Positions 43,186-53,104 of a DNA stretch of 64,000 bases are shown here, piece by piece. Position 1 is the first letter of the stretch. Every line of letters starts with the position of its first letter. Both the position numbers and the translations under genes were made by a program. Where the stretch lies: the NCBI GenBank assembly GCA_902616615.1, contig CACMTN010000008.1:1-64000 (forward strand). The letters are read 5' to 3'. The notes below the pieces were generated by a model. That model was not told where the DNA came from, did no database searches, and was given only the letters and a program-made list of their open reading frames with translations. Source of the stretch: an uncultured SAR116 cluster alpha proteobacterium. Lineage in GTDB: Bacteria; Pseudomonadota; Alphaproteobacteria; Puniceispirillales; Marisalimonadaceae.

Positions 43186-43662
43186 TTAGTAACCAAATAT
43201 CTGATAAAATCCACCGATAGGTGCACCTATAGCAATATGACTTCCAACTGCTAAAGAACAAGCCATAAGTGGCGACGGTGTCTTTGTTCCTAATAAACCT
43301 TTACCTAAAGCTGGCATAAAAAAAAACCAAGGAACAATTACACTTATCAAACCAAAAATAATGCCATTCATAAGAGATGCACTACATATTTCATATTCTA
43401 ATAAAATAAAAAAAAATACTGAATACATAATTGCAACTGAATAATGAACCATCCAGCCAATTATTAATTCATTTTTAATTGGATCTTCTTCATCGATAGT
43501 AGGATTATAAATTTTTCCTCTAGACATTACTAATAAAAACCATCTTCCAACCACACCCCAATCAGAAGGGTTTATATCATATAATAATTTAAGTAGCCTC
43601 TGCCACATATCCATTGCAAGACAAGATACAATTCCAATAATGACTATGTGAAATATTTCCAT
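43186..43662 (-). CDS. DUF2938 family membrane protein
   Basis: A hydrophobic protein of about 158 residues with four likely membrane segments (near 5-20, 68-90, 93-113 and 133-150). It resembles DUF2938 proteins (IGWMVHYSVAIMYSVFFF, then PALGKGLLGTKTPSP). The function of the family is unknown. ATG 43662 is preferred over an adjacent TTG because GAGG lies seven bases upstream. It leads the series OtnC, OtnI, reductase, lactonase on the same strand. Confidence 0.72.
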   Translation of the reverse strand: MEIFHIVIIGIVSCLAMDMWQRLLKLLYDINPSDWGVVGRWFLLVMSRGKIYNPTIDEEDPIKNELIIGWMVHYSVAIMYSVFFFILLEYEICSASLMNGIIFGLISVIVPWFFFMPALGKGLLGTKTPSPLMACSLAVGSHIAIGAPIGGFYQIFGY

Positions 43663-43715
43663 CAAACTTCCTCTATTTTTAAAATTTTTCTAGCATTGGA
43701 TAGTTGAACGATATA

Positions 43716-43732
43716 AAACACTATAAGTGTTT
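43716..43732. promoter_or_regulatory. Inverted repeat upstream of SDR gene, candidate operator
   Basis: AAACACT ATA AGTGTTT is a perfect 7-base inverted repeat, and the flanks extend it with one bulged base (ATATA and TATAT). It lies 66 bases before the SDR start at 43799 and 53 bases before the divergent DUF2938 start. Its size and position fit a repressor site, but no regulator gene is in the window. Confidence 0.4.
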
Positions 43733-43798
43733 ATATGAAATATATCTATTGTTAATATATTCTTATATATCAACCAAATCAAATATAGGGAGGTATTT

Positions 43799-44533
43799 AT
43801 GGCTAATTTTAATGGACAAACTGCAGTTATTACTGGTGGAGCTCAAGGCATTGGACTAGCAACTGCAAAAAGATTTATTAATGATGGCTGTGAAGTTATG
43901 ATTTGGGATATTGATAAAAAGTTGGGTATGGACGCTGCAAAAGAACTTAATTGCCATTTTTTAGAAGTTGATCAAACTGATAATAAAGTTGTAGAACAAG
44001 CTACGGCTGAAACAATTAACCAGCTAAAAAAAATTGACATATTAGTTTGTAGTGCAGGTATAGCAGGTCCGACCTTTTCAACATGGGATTATCCAGTTGA
44101 AGAGTGGTCAAAAGTTTTCAATGTAAATGTTAATGGTGTGTTTTATTGCAACAAATATGTTGTTAAAACTATGCGAGCAAACGGATATGGTAGGATTATT
44201 AATATAGCATCTATTGCCGGAAAAGAAGGCAACCCTAATGCTCCTGCCTACTCAGCATCAAAGGCTGCTGTTATTGGATTAACTAAATCTCTTGGAAAAG
44301 AAACGGCTGATCAAGATATTGCAGTTAATTGTATTACTCCTGCAACTGCAAGAACAAGAATACTTGATCAAGTATCACAAGAATTTATTGATTATATGCT
44401 GTCTAAAATACCAAGAAAAAGATTTGTAACCGTTGATGAGATTGCTTCTTTAATTACTTTCTTAGGAAGTAGGGAGAATAGTTTTACTACAGCTGGTGTT
44501 TTTGACATATCAGGAGGTAGAGCTACATATTAG
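43799..44533 (+). CDS. SDR family oxidoreductase, possible aldose 1-dehydrogenase
   Basis: A classical SDR of 244 residues with TGGAQGIG near 12-19, a catalytic serine in NIASIAGKEGN and YSASK with the active-site Tyr/Lys. D36 after the second strand (IWDID) favours NAD+. It has an excellent Shine-Dalgarno (GGGAGG, five bases from ATG). It stands alone beside sugar-acid genes, so oxidation of a deoxyhexose or pentose at C1 is an attractive guess; the sequence alone shows only an SDR. A small stem follows the stop. Confidence 0.85.
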   Translation: MANFNGQTAVITGGAQGIGLATAKRFINDGCEVMIWDIDKKLGMDAAKELNCHFLEVDQTDNKVVEQATAETINQLKKIDILVCSAGIAGPTFSTWDYPVEEWSKVFNVNVNGVFYCNKYVVKTMRANGYGRIINIASIAGKEGNPNAPAYSASKAAVIGLTKSLGKETADQDIAVNCITPATARTRILDQVSQEFIDYMLSKIPRKRFVTVDEIASLITFLGSRENSFTTAGVFDISGGRATY

Positions 44534-44770
44534 GAATGAGGATTTTAAGGAGATCCTCTGCACCTGAAATAAACTAATCACTAGGGAGGAATGAATTAGT
44601 TTTAAAGTACAATTGAACGGGGAGTTAATTGACTTAATTTAAGATTAATAATTCGAATCGTTAGATTAGTCATGTGTGCTTATATCAATTGAAAAACAAA
44701 TATCATATTTGCCAAAAATTTGAGCACAAAAAATATAGTCAAGTTATCAGATGATTAATATTTAATCACT
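44534..44770. other. Longest intergenic stretch; one small hairpin, no gene
   Basis: About 237 bases between the convergent SDR and LysE-type genes. GAGGAT (44538-44543) and ATCCTC (44553-44558) form a 6-base stem with a 9-base loop just after the SDR stop. No U-run follows, so termination is uncertain. No ORF, tRNA or repeat was recognised. GC is locally a little higher near 44540-44630 than in other gaps. Confidence 0.4.
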
Positions 44771-45373
44771 TTATATCTCTGAATTTAATTCCATAAAAGC
44801 GGAAAGGACAACAACTGCAAACAAAGCCAGGCCCATTCCCCTATTTACCCAAATTTGTTTATTAACACCTAATGACCATTTCTTTAAACTTATTCCTAAC
44901 CAAAGCCATAATAAATGTATTGGTATCCAAATAGAATTAACAATAATAAATTTTACAATAATTTCAGTATTGAATGATGACAGTCCAAGAGATAAAACTA
45001 CAAACAAATGACCTTGCACAACATAAGCTTTAGGATTAACAAATTGTAAAAAAATACCTTCATACAATCTAGGTGCTTTCAAACTCTGCTTAAACCCAGT
45101 TTTGTTGTCAGACGTAGCTATTCGCCAAGATAAAAAAAATAAATAAGATAAAGAAAGAAGCAAGAAAGTAATTTCAACACCATCAATCTCAAATAAAAAT
45201 TGTTTGAAGCCTAAAACTACTAATAGTGCAACTCCATTAGTTCCAAAAAATAAACCAATGAGATACATCATACCAACTTTCCAACCAAAGCCTGCACCAA
45301 CACCAGCTAATGATAATACACCTGGGCCAGGAGTAACCATCATTAAAAAACTAATAATTATGTATGTAATCAT
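44771..45373 (-). CDS. LysE/RhtB family exporter
   Basis: An inner-membrane protein of 200 residues with five or six hydrophobic segments and the family mark TPGPGVLSLAGVGAGFGWKVG near 14-34 (as TPGPG and GAGFGWKVG). The family exports amino acids or related compounds. The N-terminus is short before the PGP motif, but no better start is available because a stop lies 12 codons upstream. It is separated by 83 bases from the FAD-linked dehydrogenase upstream on the same strand. Confidence 0.82.
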   Translation of the reverse strand: MITYIIISFLMMVTPGPGVLSLAGVGAGFGWKVGMMYLIGLFFGTNGVALLVVLGFKQFLFEIDGVEITFLLLSLSYLFFLSWRIATSDNKTGFKQSLKAPRLYEGIFLQFVNPKAYVVQGHLFVVLSLGLSSFNTEIIVKFIIVNSIWIPIHLLWLWLGISLKKWSLGVNKQIWVNRGMGLALFAVVVLSAFMELNSEI

Positions 45374-45456
45374 CTGAACTTGTAGAAGATTCTCTACACC
45401 TTGAACTTAATGAAAAATAACCTGTTAACCATACTATGAATGATGTTAATGCAATA

Positions 45457-46869
45457 TTATAGGAAAAGTTTTCCTGGGTTCATTATTTTATGAGGATCAA
45501 AAGCTTCTTTTACACTTCTCATCACATTTACAGCATTACCTAACTCTTTAAGCATATATTTTCTTTTACCTTGGCCAACTCCATGTTCACCTGTGCATGT
45601 GCCATCCATTCTTATAGCTCTCTCAGATATTCTTACTAAAAATTCATCTAACTTATCTAACTCATTTTTGTTATTTTTATCAATTAAGAGTGCAACGTGA
45701 AAATTTCCATCTCCTGCGTGACTTACTATTGGACCTATTAATTCATTTTGTTCCATATCCTCAATAGTTTCTGTGATGCAATCCGATAATTTTGAAATAG
45801 GCACGCAGACATCCGTAGAATAAAGTTCTGCCTCTGGCCTTACAGCTCTACATGACCAATACGCATCATGCCTTGCTTTCCATAATTTATTTCTGTCCTC
45901 ATTGTTAGAAGTCCATTCAAAATCTTTACCTCCAAAATCAGATGATATCTCTCCAAATAACTCCGACTGTTCATCAACAGATGATTGACTTCCATGAAAT
46001 TCTACCAACAACAACGGAGCTTCAGGAAGATTTGTTTTGGAGTAATTATTAACAGCCTTTACCTGTGCTGTATCCATAAATTCTATTCTAGCAACAGGGA
46101 TACCAGCTTGAATAGTCATAATAACCGCATCAGTTGCATTTTTTACTGTTGGGAAACTTACTCTTCCACCAGCTATAACTTCTGGGATACCATAGAGTTT
46201 GAGAGTAATTTCTGTCGTTATACCCAAAGTTCCTTCAGAACCAACCATTAGCCTTGTTAAGTCATATCCAGCAGAACTTTTCCTTGCCTTATTTGCTGTT
46301 TTAATTATCTGACCGTCTGGAGTAACTACTTCCAAAGCTATAACATTGTCTTTCATTGTACCATAACGAACCGCATTTGTTCCTGAGGCTCGTGTAGCAG
46401 TCATTCCACCTATTGACGCATTTGCCCCTGGATCAATTGGAAAAAATAAACCTGTGTCTCTCAGGTATGTATTAAGCTGCTCTCTCGTTACACCTGGTTG
46501 AACAACAACTAGAAGGTCATCTTGATATACCTTCAATATTTTGTTCATATTATTCATATCAATAGAAATTCCACCAAAAGGTGCATTGAGATGCCCTTCA
46601 AATGAAGAACCAACACCAAATGGTATAATTGGGCACTTATATTCTTTACAAATATTTACAACTTTTTGAACATCCTCTTTTGTTTCAACAAATACAACAC
46701 CATTTGGTAATTCAGATTCGTGTATTGTCATTGTATGTGTGTGTTGTTCTAAAATACTCTGGCTATCTGAAAATTGCTGTCCAAATTCTTCTCTTAACTT
46801 TTTTACACATAACTTGATACTTACAGGATCATAATTATCTGAAGACCAAATTGAAGTATTACCATCCAT
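45457..46869 (-). CDS. FAD-linked 2-hydroxyacid dehydrogenase (GlcD/Dld family), copy 1
   Basis: A 470-residue vanillyl-alcohol-oxidase-fold flavoprotein. The FAD-binding PP loop is in PFGVGSSFEGHLNAP, followed by GGMTATRASGTNAVRYG, and the C-terminal domain ends with CTGEHGVGQGKRKYM. These match D-lactate dehydrogenase (cytochrome) and glycolate oxidase subunit GlcD. Electrons would go to cytochrome c or quinone. It is a close paralogue of the next gene upstream, 32 bases away, so the two arose by tandem duplication. The substrate is a D-2-hydroxyacid or glycolate. Confidence 0.88.
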   Translation of the reverse strand: MDGNTSIWSSDNYDPVSIKLCVKKLREEFGQQFSDSQSILEQHTHTMTIHESELPNGVVFVETKEDVQKVVNICKEYKCPIIPFGVGSSFEGHLNAPFGGISIDMNNMNKILKVYQDDLLVVVQPGVTREQLNTYLRDTGLFFPIDPGANASIGGMTATRASGTNAVRYGTMKDNVIALEVVTPDGQIIKTANKARKSSAGYDLTRLMVGSEGTLGITTEITLKLYGIPEVIAGGRVSFPTVKNATDAVIMTIQAGIPVARIEFMDTAQVKAVNNYSKTNLPEAPLLLVEFHGSQSSVDEQSELFGEISSDFGGKDFEWTSNNEDRNKLWKARHDAYWSCRAVRPEAELYSTDVCVPISKLSDCITETIEDMEQNELIGPIVSHAGDGNFHVALLIDKNNKNELDKLDEFLVRISERAIRMDGTCTGEHGVGQGKRKYMLKELGNAVNVMRSVKEAFDPHKIMNPGKLFL

Positions 46870-46901
46870 ATTTCATGCCTCTAAAATATTTGATTTTATT
46901 T

Positions 46902-48317
46902 CTACAAAATTTTTCCAGGATTCATAATACCTTTGGGGTCTAATTCTTCCTTAATTAATTTCATAAAATTTACCGCAGAACCTAGCTCCTCAAGTAGATA
47001 CTGTTTTTTACCCTGTCCTACACCATGTTCACCAGTACAGGTGCCATCCATAGTAATTGCTCTATGAGCTAATCTTTCTAAAAAACCATTCGCAACATCA
47101 ATTTCATTCTGGTCTTTGGGATCAATCATAAGTTGAACATGAAAATTGCCGTCTCCAACATGACCAACAATAGGACCAAATAATTTATTTTGCTCCATAT
47201 CTTCAATGGTTTCTGTAATACATTCCGATAGTCTTGAAATAGGTACACACACGTCTGTTGCGATATAATCTGCCTCTGGTCTACATGCTTTTACAGCATA
47301 ATAAACATCATGCCTAGCTTTCCATAATTTATTTCTTTCTTCAATATTAGCGTTCCACTCAAAATTATTGCCTCCAAAATCTTTAGAAATCTCGTTAAAT
47401 AATTCTGACTGCTCTTTAACAGAAGATTTGCTTCCATGAAACTCTAAAAGCAATAAGGGTGATTCTGGTAAACTCAATTTAGAATAATTATTAACTGCTT
47501 TAACTTGTGCAATGTCTAATAGTTCAATTCTAGCTACTGGTATACCAGCTTGTATCGTCATTATAACTGCATCAGTTGCATCTTTAACAGAAGGGAACGT
47601 GCACCTGCCAGCTCCAATTTCCTCAGGTATACCATAAAGTTTAAGAGTAATTTCAGTAATTACACCCAAAGTTCCTTCAGAACCAACAATTAATCTTGTT
47701 AAATCATATCCAGCTGAACTTTTTCTTGCTCTACTGGCAGTTTTTATTATCTCACCATTTGGCATAACAACTTCAAGAGATAAAACATTGTCTTTCATTG
47801 TACCATAACGAACTGCATTTGTTCCAGAAGCTCGTGTAGATGTCATTCCACCAATTGAAGCATTCGCGCCAGGATCAATAGGAAAAAATAAACCTGTATC
47901 TCTTAAATATGTATTAAGTTGTTCTCTTGTTACACCAGGTTGTACTACAACAGTAGAATCTTCAGGGTGAACTTCTATAATATTATTGAGATTGTTCATA
48001 TCTATTGAGATCCCACCAAAATTGGCATTTAGGTGACCCTCCAGAGAAGAACCTGCACCAAAGGGGATAATAGGGCAACCATGTTCGTGACAAATTTTTA
48101 CAGTTTTTTGAACATCTTCCTTACTATATGCAAAAACAACACCATCAGGTAGTTCGGGTGTATGAACTGTAGTTGTGCTAGTATGTTGTTCACGAACGGA
48201 TTTAGATATTGAAAATTGTTGACCAAACTCTTTTTTCAATGCCTCTATAGCTTTTTCAACATTATAATCAAATTTATTATAAAATGAGTTGTTGTTTATA
48301 TCTAAGATTGTCACCAA
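46902..48317 (-). CDS. FAD-linked 2-hydroxyacid dehydrogenase (GlcD/Dld family), copy 2
   Basis: A 471-residue paralogue of the downstream gene, with near-identical stretches such as GVTREQLNTYLRDTGLFFP and IDPGANASIGGMT. The FAD loop (PFGAGSSLEGHLNANF) and the C-terminal CTGEHGVGQGKKQY are intact. The N-terminus differs more than the rest. Start codons TTG 48317 and GTG 48314 are adjacent, and GAGG lies at suitable distance for either. Two active copies suggest either two substrates or a hetero-oligomer. A divergent promoter region of 122 AT-rich bases separates it from the sugar kinase. Confidence 0.88.
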   Translation of the reverse strand: MVTILDINNNSFYNKFDYNVEKAIEALKKEFGQQFSISKSVREQHTSTTTVHTPELPDGVVFAYSKEDVQKTVKICHEHGCPIIPFGAGSSLEGHLNANFGGISIDMNNLNNIIEVHPEDSTVVVQPGVTREQLNTYLRDTGLFFPIDPGANASIGGMTSTRASGTNAVRYGTMKDNVLSLEVVMPNGEIIKTASRARKSSAGYDLTRLIVGSEGTLGVITEITLKLYGIPEEIGAGRCTFPSVKDATDAVIMTIQAGIPVARIELLDIAQVKAVNNYSKLSLPESPLLLLEFHGSKSSVKEQSELFNEISKDFGGNNFEWNANIEERNKLWKARHDVYYAVKACRPEADYIATDVCVPISRLSECITETIEDMEQNKLFGPIVGHVGDGNFHVQLMIDPKDQNEIDVANGFLERLAHRAITMDGTCTGEHGVGQGKKQYLLEELGSAVNFMKLIKEELDPKGIMNPGKIL

Positions 48318-48439
48318 TAAACCTCATATTTCCATAAGTTACTCTACAATAAATATATTTTAAAATAAAGATTGAGTAAATTATTACATTTTAATAATTA
48401 TATTAACCATAAAATTTATATCTTAAGGATACTTATGAA

Positions 48440-49375
48440 ATGCAGAAAAAAGCTATCTTTTTAGGGGAATGCATGATTGAGCTAAACGGTGATATATCCT
48501 CTTTAGGAAATTCAAATTCACTGATGGAGGTTAATTTTGGAGGTGATACTTATAATTCTGCAGTTTATTTTTCACGATTAACAAATAAGGAAACCAATAC
48601 TTTTTACTGCACAGCTCTTTCAAAAGACAGCTTTTCTAAGAAAATGATGGATAGATTCAAAATTGAAAAACTTAATTGTGATCTTATTAGGACAGATGGA
48701 AAAAATCCGCCAGGATTATATTCTATTGAAATCAATGAAAAAGGAGAACGAAGTTTTTCCTATTGGAGAGATCAATCACCATCTAAAAATATTTTTTTAG
48801 GATTAAAAGGAAAGTATCTCTTAGATAATATAAGCAACTCAGATATTTTTTATTACTCCGGTATTTCTGCTGGCATACTTGATGATAATCAAAAACAAAA
48901 ACTAATTAAGGTTGGAGCTACAGCTGATGTTTGTGCTTTTGATTTTAATTTTAGACATCAACTACATTATGACAAAAATAAATCGCAATCACTATTTATA
49001 GAAATAAATAATTATGTAAATATTAATTTTGTCTCTTATGATGATGTTAAAGATCTATTTAAGATTAAAAAACCAAATGAAATCTTTAATCTATTGAATA
49101 ATGAAAAAAATCTGATTTTATTGAGATATAAAAATTCAATCATATTTAAAAACCTTGATCAAGATATAAAAACCATTACTGTTCCGCATGGTGAGGTTGT
49201 AGATACAACTGCTGCAGGAGATGCTTTCAACGGCTCATTCTTGGCGTTGATGAACAATGGTAAAAATAATAGTATTGAAGAAATTATATTAAAATCTCAT
49301 GCTGTCACCAGAGAAGTCATCAAATATAAAGGGGCGATTATCAAGAAAAATCAGATGCCTAAATTAAGTATATAA
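48440..49375 (+). CDS. kdgK: 2-dehydro-3-deoxygluconokinase (PfkB family)
   Basis: A ribokinase-family sugar kinase of 311 residues. GECMIEL near residue 8, GGDTYNSAVYFSRL (34-47) and the catalytic DTTAAGDAFNG near 253-263 fit KdgK. It phosphorylates 2-keto-3-deoxygluconate to KDPG, which the aldolase at 57061 can split into pyruvate and glyceraldehyde 3-phosphate. A hydroxyacid reductase gene follows 13 bases later. Other PfkB sugars remain possible, but the presence of Eda and a UxaA dehydratase supports the assignment. Confidence 0.82.
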   Translation: MQKKAIFLGECMIELNGDISSLGNSNSLMEVNFGGDTYNSAVYFSRLTNKETNTFYCTALSKDSFSKKMMDRFKIEKLNCDLIRTDGKNPPGLYSIEINEKGERSFSYWRDQSPSKNIFLGLKGKYLLDNISNSDIFYYSGISAGILDDNQKQKLIKVGATADVCAFDFNFRHQLHYDKNKSQSLFIEINNYVNINFVSYDDVKDLFKIKKPNEIFNLLNNEKNLILLRYKNSIIFKNLDQDIKTITVPHGEVVDTTAAGDAFNGSFLALMNNGKNNSIEEIILKSHAVTREVIKYKGAIIKKNQMPKLSI

Positions 49376-49388
49376 AGGGATATTTTGA

Positions 49389-50324
49389 ATGAAAAAAAAC
49401 TTACTAATAATGACCGAAATGCCAGAATATTTTGTTTCGCTTGCTGATCAAAACTTTAACACACATAAGTTATGGAAACAAAAAGATGAAGATAATTATT
49501 TATTCGAAGTTAGAGAAGATATTGACGCAATAGCAGTAATGGGAGGTTATAAAATTACCCCTGATTTAATGAAAAGTATGCCTAATCTAAAAATTATAGC
49601 GTGTTATGGTGTAGGGTATGATGCTATTGATGTTAATTTTGCTAAAAGTTTAGCAATAAAAGTCACCAATACACCAGAAGTTCTTAATGATGAAGTAGCT
49701 GATACAGCTATCGCATTAATGCTATGCGTTTACAAAAAAATCGTTGAAGCTGACAGTTTTGCAAGAAACAACAAATGGATTGAGGGTGATTTTCCACTAA
49801 CTAAAAAGTTTACAGGAACCAAGCTAGGAATAGTTGGAATGGGAAGAATTGGTAAAGCTATAGCTAAAAGGGCAGAAGCGTTTAATTGTGAAATTTCGTA
49901 TCATTCAAGAAATAAAAAAGATGTTAAGTATAAATTTTACAGCGATTTGAAAGAATTAGCAAAAGAAGTTGATACACTTTGTATAATTACACCTGGTGGA
50001 AAAGAAACAGAAAAGTTAATTAATAAAGATGTTCTAAATAATCTTGGAGAAAATGGGGTACTTATCAATGTGGCTAGGGGTTCGGTTATCGATCAAGATG
50101 AATTAATGCATTGTCTAGAAAATAATTTGATATTGGCTGCCGGATTAGATGTTTATACAAATGAACCAAATATCCCTGAAAAATTAATGAAACTGAAAAA
50201 TACAGTTTTGTTACCTCATATTGCGTCTGGCACAGTTGAGACAAGAAATGCAATGGGTCAGCTTGTATTTGATAACATAATAAATTACTTCGAAGGAAAA
50301 TCTCTAATTTCAGAAGTAAATTAG
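49389..50324 (+). CDS. D-2-hydroxyacid dehydrogenase (glyoxylate/hydroxypyruvate reductase-like)
   Basis: A 311-residue enzyme of the D-2-hydroxyacid dehydrogenase family. The nucleotide motif is GMGRIG, the catalytic arginine is in NVARGSVID, and the histidine is in LPHIASGT. The closest subgroup is GhrB-type hydroxypyruvate/glyoxylate reductase. NADPH is likely because the residues after the second strand are HSRNKK. It is probably cotranscribed with kdgK (13 bases upstream) and converges on the LtnD-like gene with 8 bases between. It may reduce a 2-oxoacid from sugar-acid breakdown. Confidence 0.85.
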   Translation: MKKNLLIMTEMPEYFVSLADQNFNTHKLWKQKDEDNYLFEVREDIDAIAVMGGYKITPDLMKSMPNLKIIACYGVGYDAIDVNFAKSLAIKVTNTPEVLNDEVADTAIALMLCVYKKIVEADSFARNNKWIEGDFPLTKKFTGTKLGIVGMGRIGKAIAKRAEAFNCEISYHSRNKKDVKYKFYSDLKELAKEVDTLCIITPGGKETEKLINKDVLNNLGENGVLINVARGSVIDQDELMHCLENNLILAAGLDVYTNEPNIPEKLMKLKNTVLLPHIASGTVETRNAMGQLVFDNIINYFEGKSLISEVN

Positions 50325-50332
50325 GGAGATAT

Positions 50333-51226
50333 TTAATACTTAGTTAATTCGATTCCTGCATTACGAGCATAAATTTTAGCTACAGCAGCATCATCTTCGT
50401 GTCCCAAACCAATACCAGCAGCTGCAAGAAATTGTTGCATTGCTGCTGCAGTTAAAGGTGCAGAAAAATTTGATTTTTTTGCTATATCAAGAACAATCCC
50501 TAGATCTTTTGGCCATATATTTATCGATGATTTTGGTGAATAATCATCATTTATAATATGTGGAGCTCTATTCTCAAGCATCCAGGATGTTCCGGCACAT
50601 TCAGAGATAACCTCTAAAAATTTCTTAGGGTCTATGCCTTGAGTTATTCCAAATGTTATCGCTTCTGCCATTGCTGAAATATGAATACCTGCGAGCATTT
50701 GATTAACTGCCTTCATTGCAGACCCAGCTCCGACAGATTGGCCAAATTTAAAAACCTTTTCAGAGGTTGAATCTAAGAGTGGCTTGGCTTTGTGCAGAGC
50801 TTTTTGACTTCCAGAAATCATATAAGATAATTTACCTTCTAATGATTTTTTTGATCCACCAGAGATAGGTGCATCTAGATATAAAAGTCCTTTTTTAGCA
50901 CACTTGTTATCCATTTCTTTTGCAAAATCTGGAGAAACAGTAGTGCATACCATTATCAATGTGTTATTTTTTAATTTATTGGAAATCCCCTCCTCACCAA
51001 AAATAATCTCACGAGTTTGCGTTTCATTTAAGACAACTATTACTACTGCTTCTAGTTGGTCGTATGGAACTTTACCTTCAAAACCACCATCTTGAAAAAA
51101 TTTCTTTTGTTGGTCTGGGTTTTTATCATGACCATAAACTTTATACCCTGCGCGCATGAGCGATTTTGCTATCCCATAACCCATTGAGCCTAGACCAATT
51201 ACAAGAATATTTTTATTTTCTGTCAT
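50333..51226 (-). CDS. ltnD: L-threonate dehydrogenase-like beta-hydroxyacid dehydrogenase
   Basis: A 297-residue NAD-dependent dehydrogenase: GLGSMG at 11-16, the canonical DAPISGG loop, the catalytic lysine in SAMKAVNQML. The C-terminal stretches YSPKSSINIWPKDLG and GHEDDAAVAKIY closely recall LtnD. LtnD oxidises L-threonate to 2-oxo-tetronate, which OtnI takes up, and otnI is present at 41738. It lies 4 bases after the IlvD/EDD dehydratase gene on the same strand. The family is sure; the threonate substrate is probable, not certain. Confidence 0.75.
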   Translation of the reverse strand: MTENKNILVIGLGSMGYGIAKSLMRAGYKVYGHDKNPDQQKKFFQDGGFEGKVPYDQLEAVVIVVLNETQTREIIFGEEGISNKLKNNTLIMVCTTVSPDFAKEMDNKCAKKGLLYLDAPISGGSKKSLEGKLSYMISGSQKALHKAKPLLDSTSEKVFKFGQSVGAGSAMKAVNQMLAGIHISAMAEAITFGITQGIDPKKFLEVISECAGTSWMLENRAPHIINDDYSPKSSINIWPKDLGIVLDIAKKSNFSAPLTAAAMQQFLAAAGIGLGHEDDAAVAKIYARNAGIELTKY

Positions 51227-51230
51227 TATT

Positions 51231-53012
51231 TTAATGATTATCCCTTGGTAATTTTTTTCTTACCTTCTGAAATTTGACAGCATTCTCCAGCACAGCTCCG
51301 TCAGATAGTTCACCTACTAAATTTCTTTGAATTTCTTGCCAAGGAGTTTGACTTTCAGGATAAGGTGGAACACCATCTTTTTTCCTGAGCTCAATCTCTT
51401 CATCACTTACAAGCATGTTAGCTGTATAATTATTCAAATCAATTACGACAGTGTCACCTGTCCTCAACCAAGCTAATCCGCCTCCGGTTGCACTCTCAGG
51501 GGAAGCATTAAGTATTGATGGACTTCCTGAGGTTCCTGATTGTCTTCCATCACCTATGCATGGTAATTCTGTTATCCCTTGTTTAATTAATTCATCTGAT
51601 GGTTGCATATTAACAACTTCAGCTGATCCAGGCCAGCCAACAGGTCCTGCACCTCTAATAACTAATATAGAATTTTCATCCATATTTAAACTTTTGTCAT
51701 TAAGTCTGTCATGATAATCTTCAGATCCTTCAAAGACAATAACTCTACCTTCTAGTACACCTTCTTTTCCTGGACGTGATAAAAATTTGTCTTTGAATTC
51801 TTTTGAAATAACTGAGGTTTTCATTATTGCAGAGTCAAATAAATTTCCTTTAAGTACTATAAAGCCTGCTTTTTGTTTCATAGGTTTTTTGAAAGGGGTA
51901 ATGACCTTTTCGTCCTTAATCTTGATTCCTTTTAAATTTTCAGACATTTTTTTTCCTGTGACGGTCATTACATCTCCATGAAGTTTTGAATTTTCAAGGA
52001 GCTCTGACATTACAGCAGCTGTCCCACCAGCTCTGTGATAGCTCTCACATAAGTACTCGCCTGCCGGTTGTATGTTAGCCATCAAAGGAATGTCATAACC
52101 AACATTTTGCCATGCAGCAGTTTCTAATTCTACACCAACATGCCTTGCTATTGCAGTAATATGCCATTGAGCGTTAGTTGATCCACCAATAGCAGAATTT
52201 ACAATGATTGCATTGTCAAAAGACTCTCTAGTCATAATCATGGAAGGAGTTAAATCATCCTTAACCATATCCACAATTCTTAAACCTGTCTTATATGCCA
52301 TTTGCCCCCTTTCTCTGTAAGGTGCAGGAATATTAGCATTTCCAGTTAAGCTCATTCCAAGAGCTTCAGCTAATGAATTCATTGTAGATGCAGTTCCCAT
52401 AGTGTTACAATGACCGTCAGAAGGAGCTGAACTAGTAACAATATCAATGAATTGTTCATAATCTATTCTGCCAGCTGCTAACTCGACTCTACTATCCCAA
52501 ACAGCTGTTCCCGAACCGGCAAGCTTTCCATTATGCCATCCATCCAGCATTGGACCTCCGTTTAGTACAATAGCTGGCAGATCTACAGTAGCAGCTGCCA
52601 TTAAACAAGCTGGAGTTGTTTTGTCACAACCGGTCATTAGGACAACACCATCAATAGGATAACCATGAAGAATTTCTACTAATCCTATATATGCTAAATT
52701 TCTGTCAACAGCAGCGGTAGGTCTCTTTAATGTTTCTTGAATGGGATGAACAGGAAACTCAAAAGCAATACCACCTGCTGTTCTAATTCCTTCTCTTACT
52801 CTTTCTGCCAGTTTAAGATGAACCCTATTACACGGTGATATATCCGATCCAGTTTGTGCTATTCCAATAATTGGTTTTCCAGATCTTAATTCGTCAGGTG
52901 TCAGCCCAAAATTCATTGATCTCTCTAAATACAAAGCCGTCATGCCGGGGTTAGTTGGATTATCAAACCACTGTTGACTTCTGTATTTTGGATTAAAATT
53001 TTTATCTGACAT
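51231..53012 (-). CDS. IlvD/EDD family aldonate dehydratase (L-arabinonate / D-xylonate type)
   Basis: An iron-sulfur dehydratase of about 593 residues. The cluster cysteines are C61 (SPCNR), C129 (GCDKTTP) and C202 (HCNTMG), and the C-terminal [16 protein letters not shown] is intact. The overall pattern ([20 protein letters not shown]) closely resembles Rhizobium L-arabinonate dehydratase and Caulobacter xylonate dehydratase, not branched-chain amino acid IlvD. It dehydrates an aldonate to a 2-keto-3-deoxy acid. The start is ATG 53012, with GGGAG seven bases upstream. It diverges from the UxaA gene, and inverted repeats lie between them. Confidence 0.87.
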   Translation of the reverse strand: MSDKNFNPKYRSQQWFDNPTNPGMTALYLERSMNFGLTPDELRSGKPIIGIAQTGSDISPCNRVHLKLAERVREGIRTAGGIAFEFPVHPIQETLKRPTAAVDRNLAYIGLVEILHGYPIDGVVLMTGCDKTTPACLMAAATVDLPAIVLNGGPMLDGWHNGKLAGSGTAVWDSRVELAAGRIDYEQFIDIVTSSAPSDGHCNTMGTASTMNSLAEALGMSLTGNANIPAPYRERGQMAYKTGLRIVDMVKDDLTPSMIMTRESFDNAIIVNSAIGGSTNAQWHITAIARHVGVELETAAWQNVGYDIPLMANIQPAGEYLCESYHRAGGTAAVMSELLENSKLHGDVMTVTGKKMSENLKGIKIKDEKVITPFKKPMKQKAGFIVLKGNLFDSAIMKTSVISKEFKDKFLSRPGKEGVLEGRVIVFEGSEDYHDRLNDKSLNMDENSILVIRGAGPVGWPGSAEVVNMQPSDELIKQGITELPCIGDGRQSGTSGSPSILNASPESATGGGLAWLRTGDTVVIDLNNYTANMLVSDEEIELRKKDGVPPYPESQTPWQEIQRNLVGELSDGAVLENAVKFQKVRKKLPRDNH

Positions 53013-53082
53013 AATTTTCTCCCAAGTAAAATTTAAAAACAACAAATAGAGTTTATAAATTATTTTAAAAATAGTATGAATA

Positions 53083-53104
53083 GATCTTAATATATTTTAA
53101 GATC
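53083..53104. promoter_or_regulatory. Inverted repeat between IlvD/EDD and UxaA genes, candidate operator
   Basis: GATCTTAA and TTAAGATC form a perfect 8-base inverted repeat around a 6-base centre. It lies 70 bases before the IlvD/EDD start and 83 bases before the UxaA start. It is the strongest of three inverted repeats in this divergent promoter region. A dimeric repressor or activator of sugar-acid use is the likely reader; no such gene is in the window. Confidence 0.45.

Noticed and set aside
44646..44662. TTCGAATC, like a tRNA T-loop, in the longest intergenic gap.
   Set aside because: No matching acceptor, D or anticodon stems could be drawn around it, so it is not a tRNA or a clear remnant.
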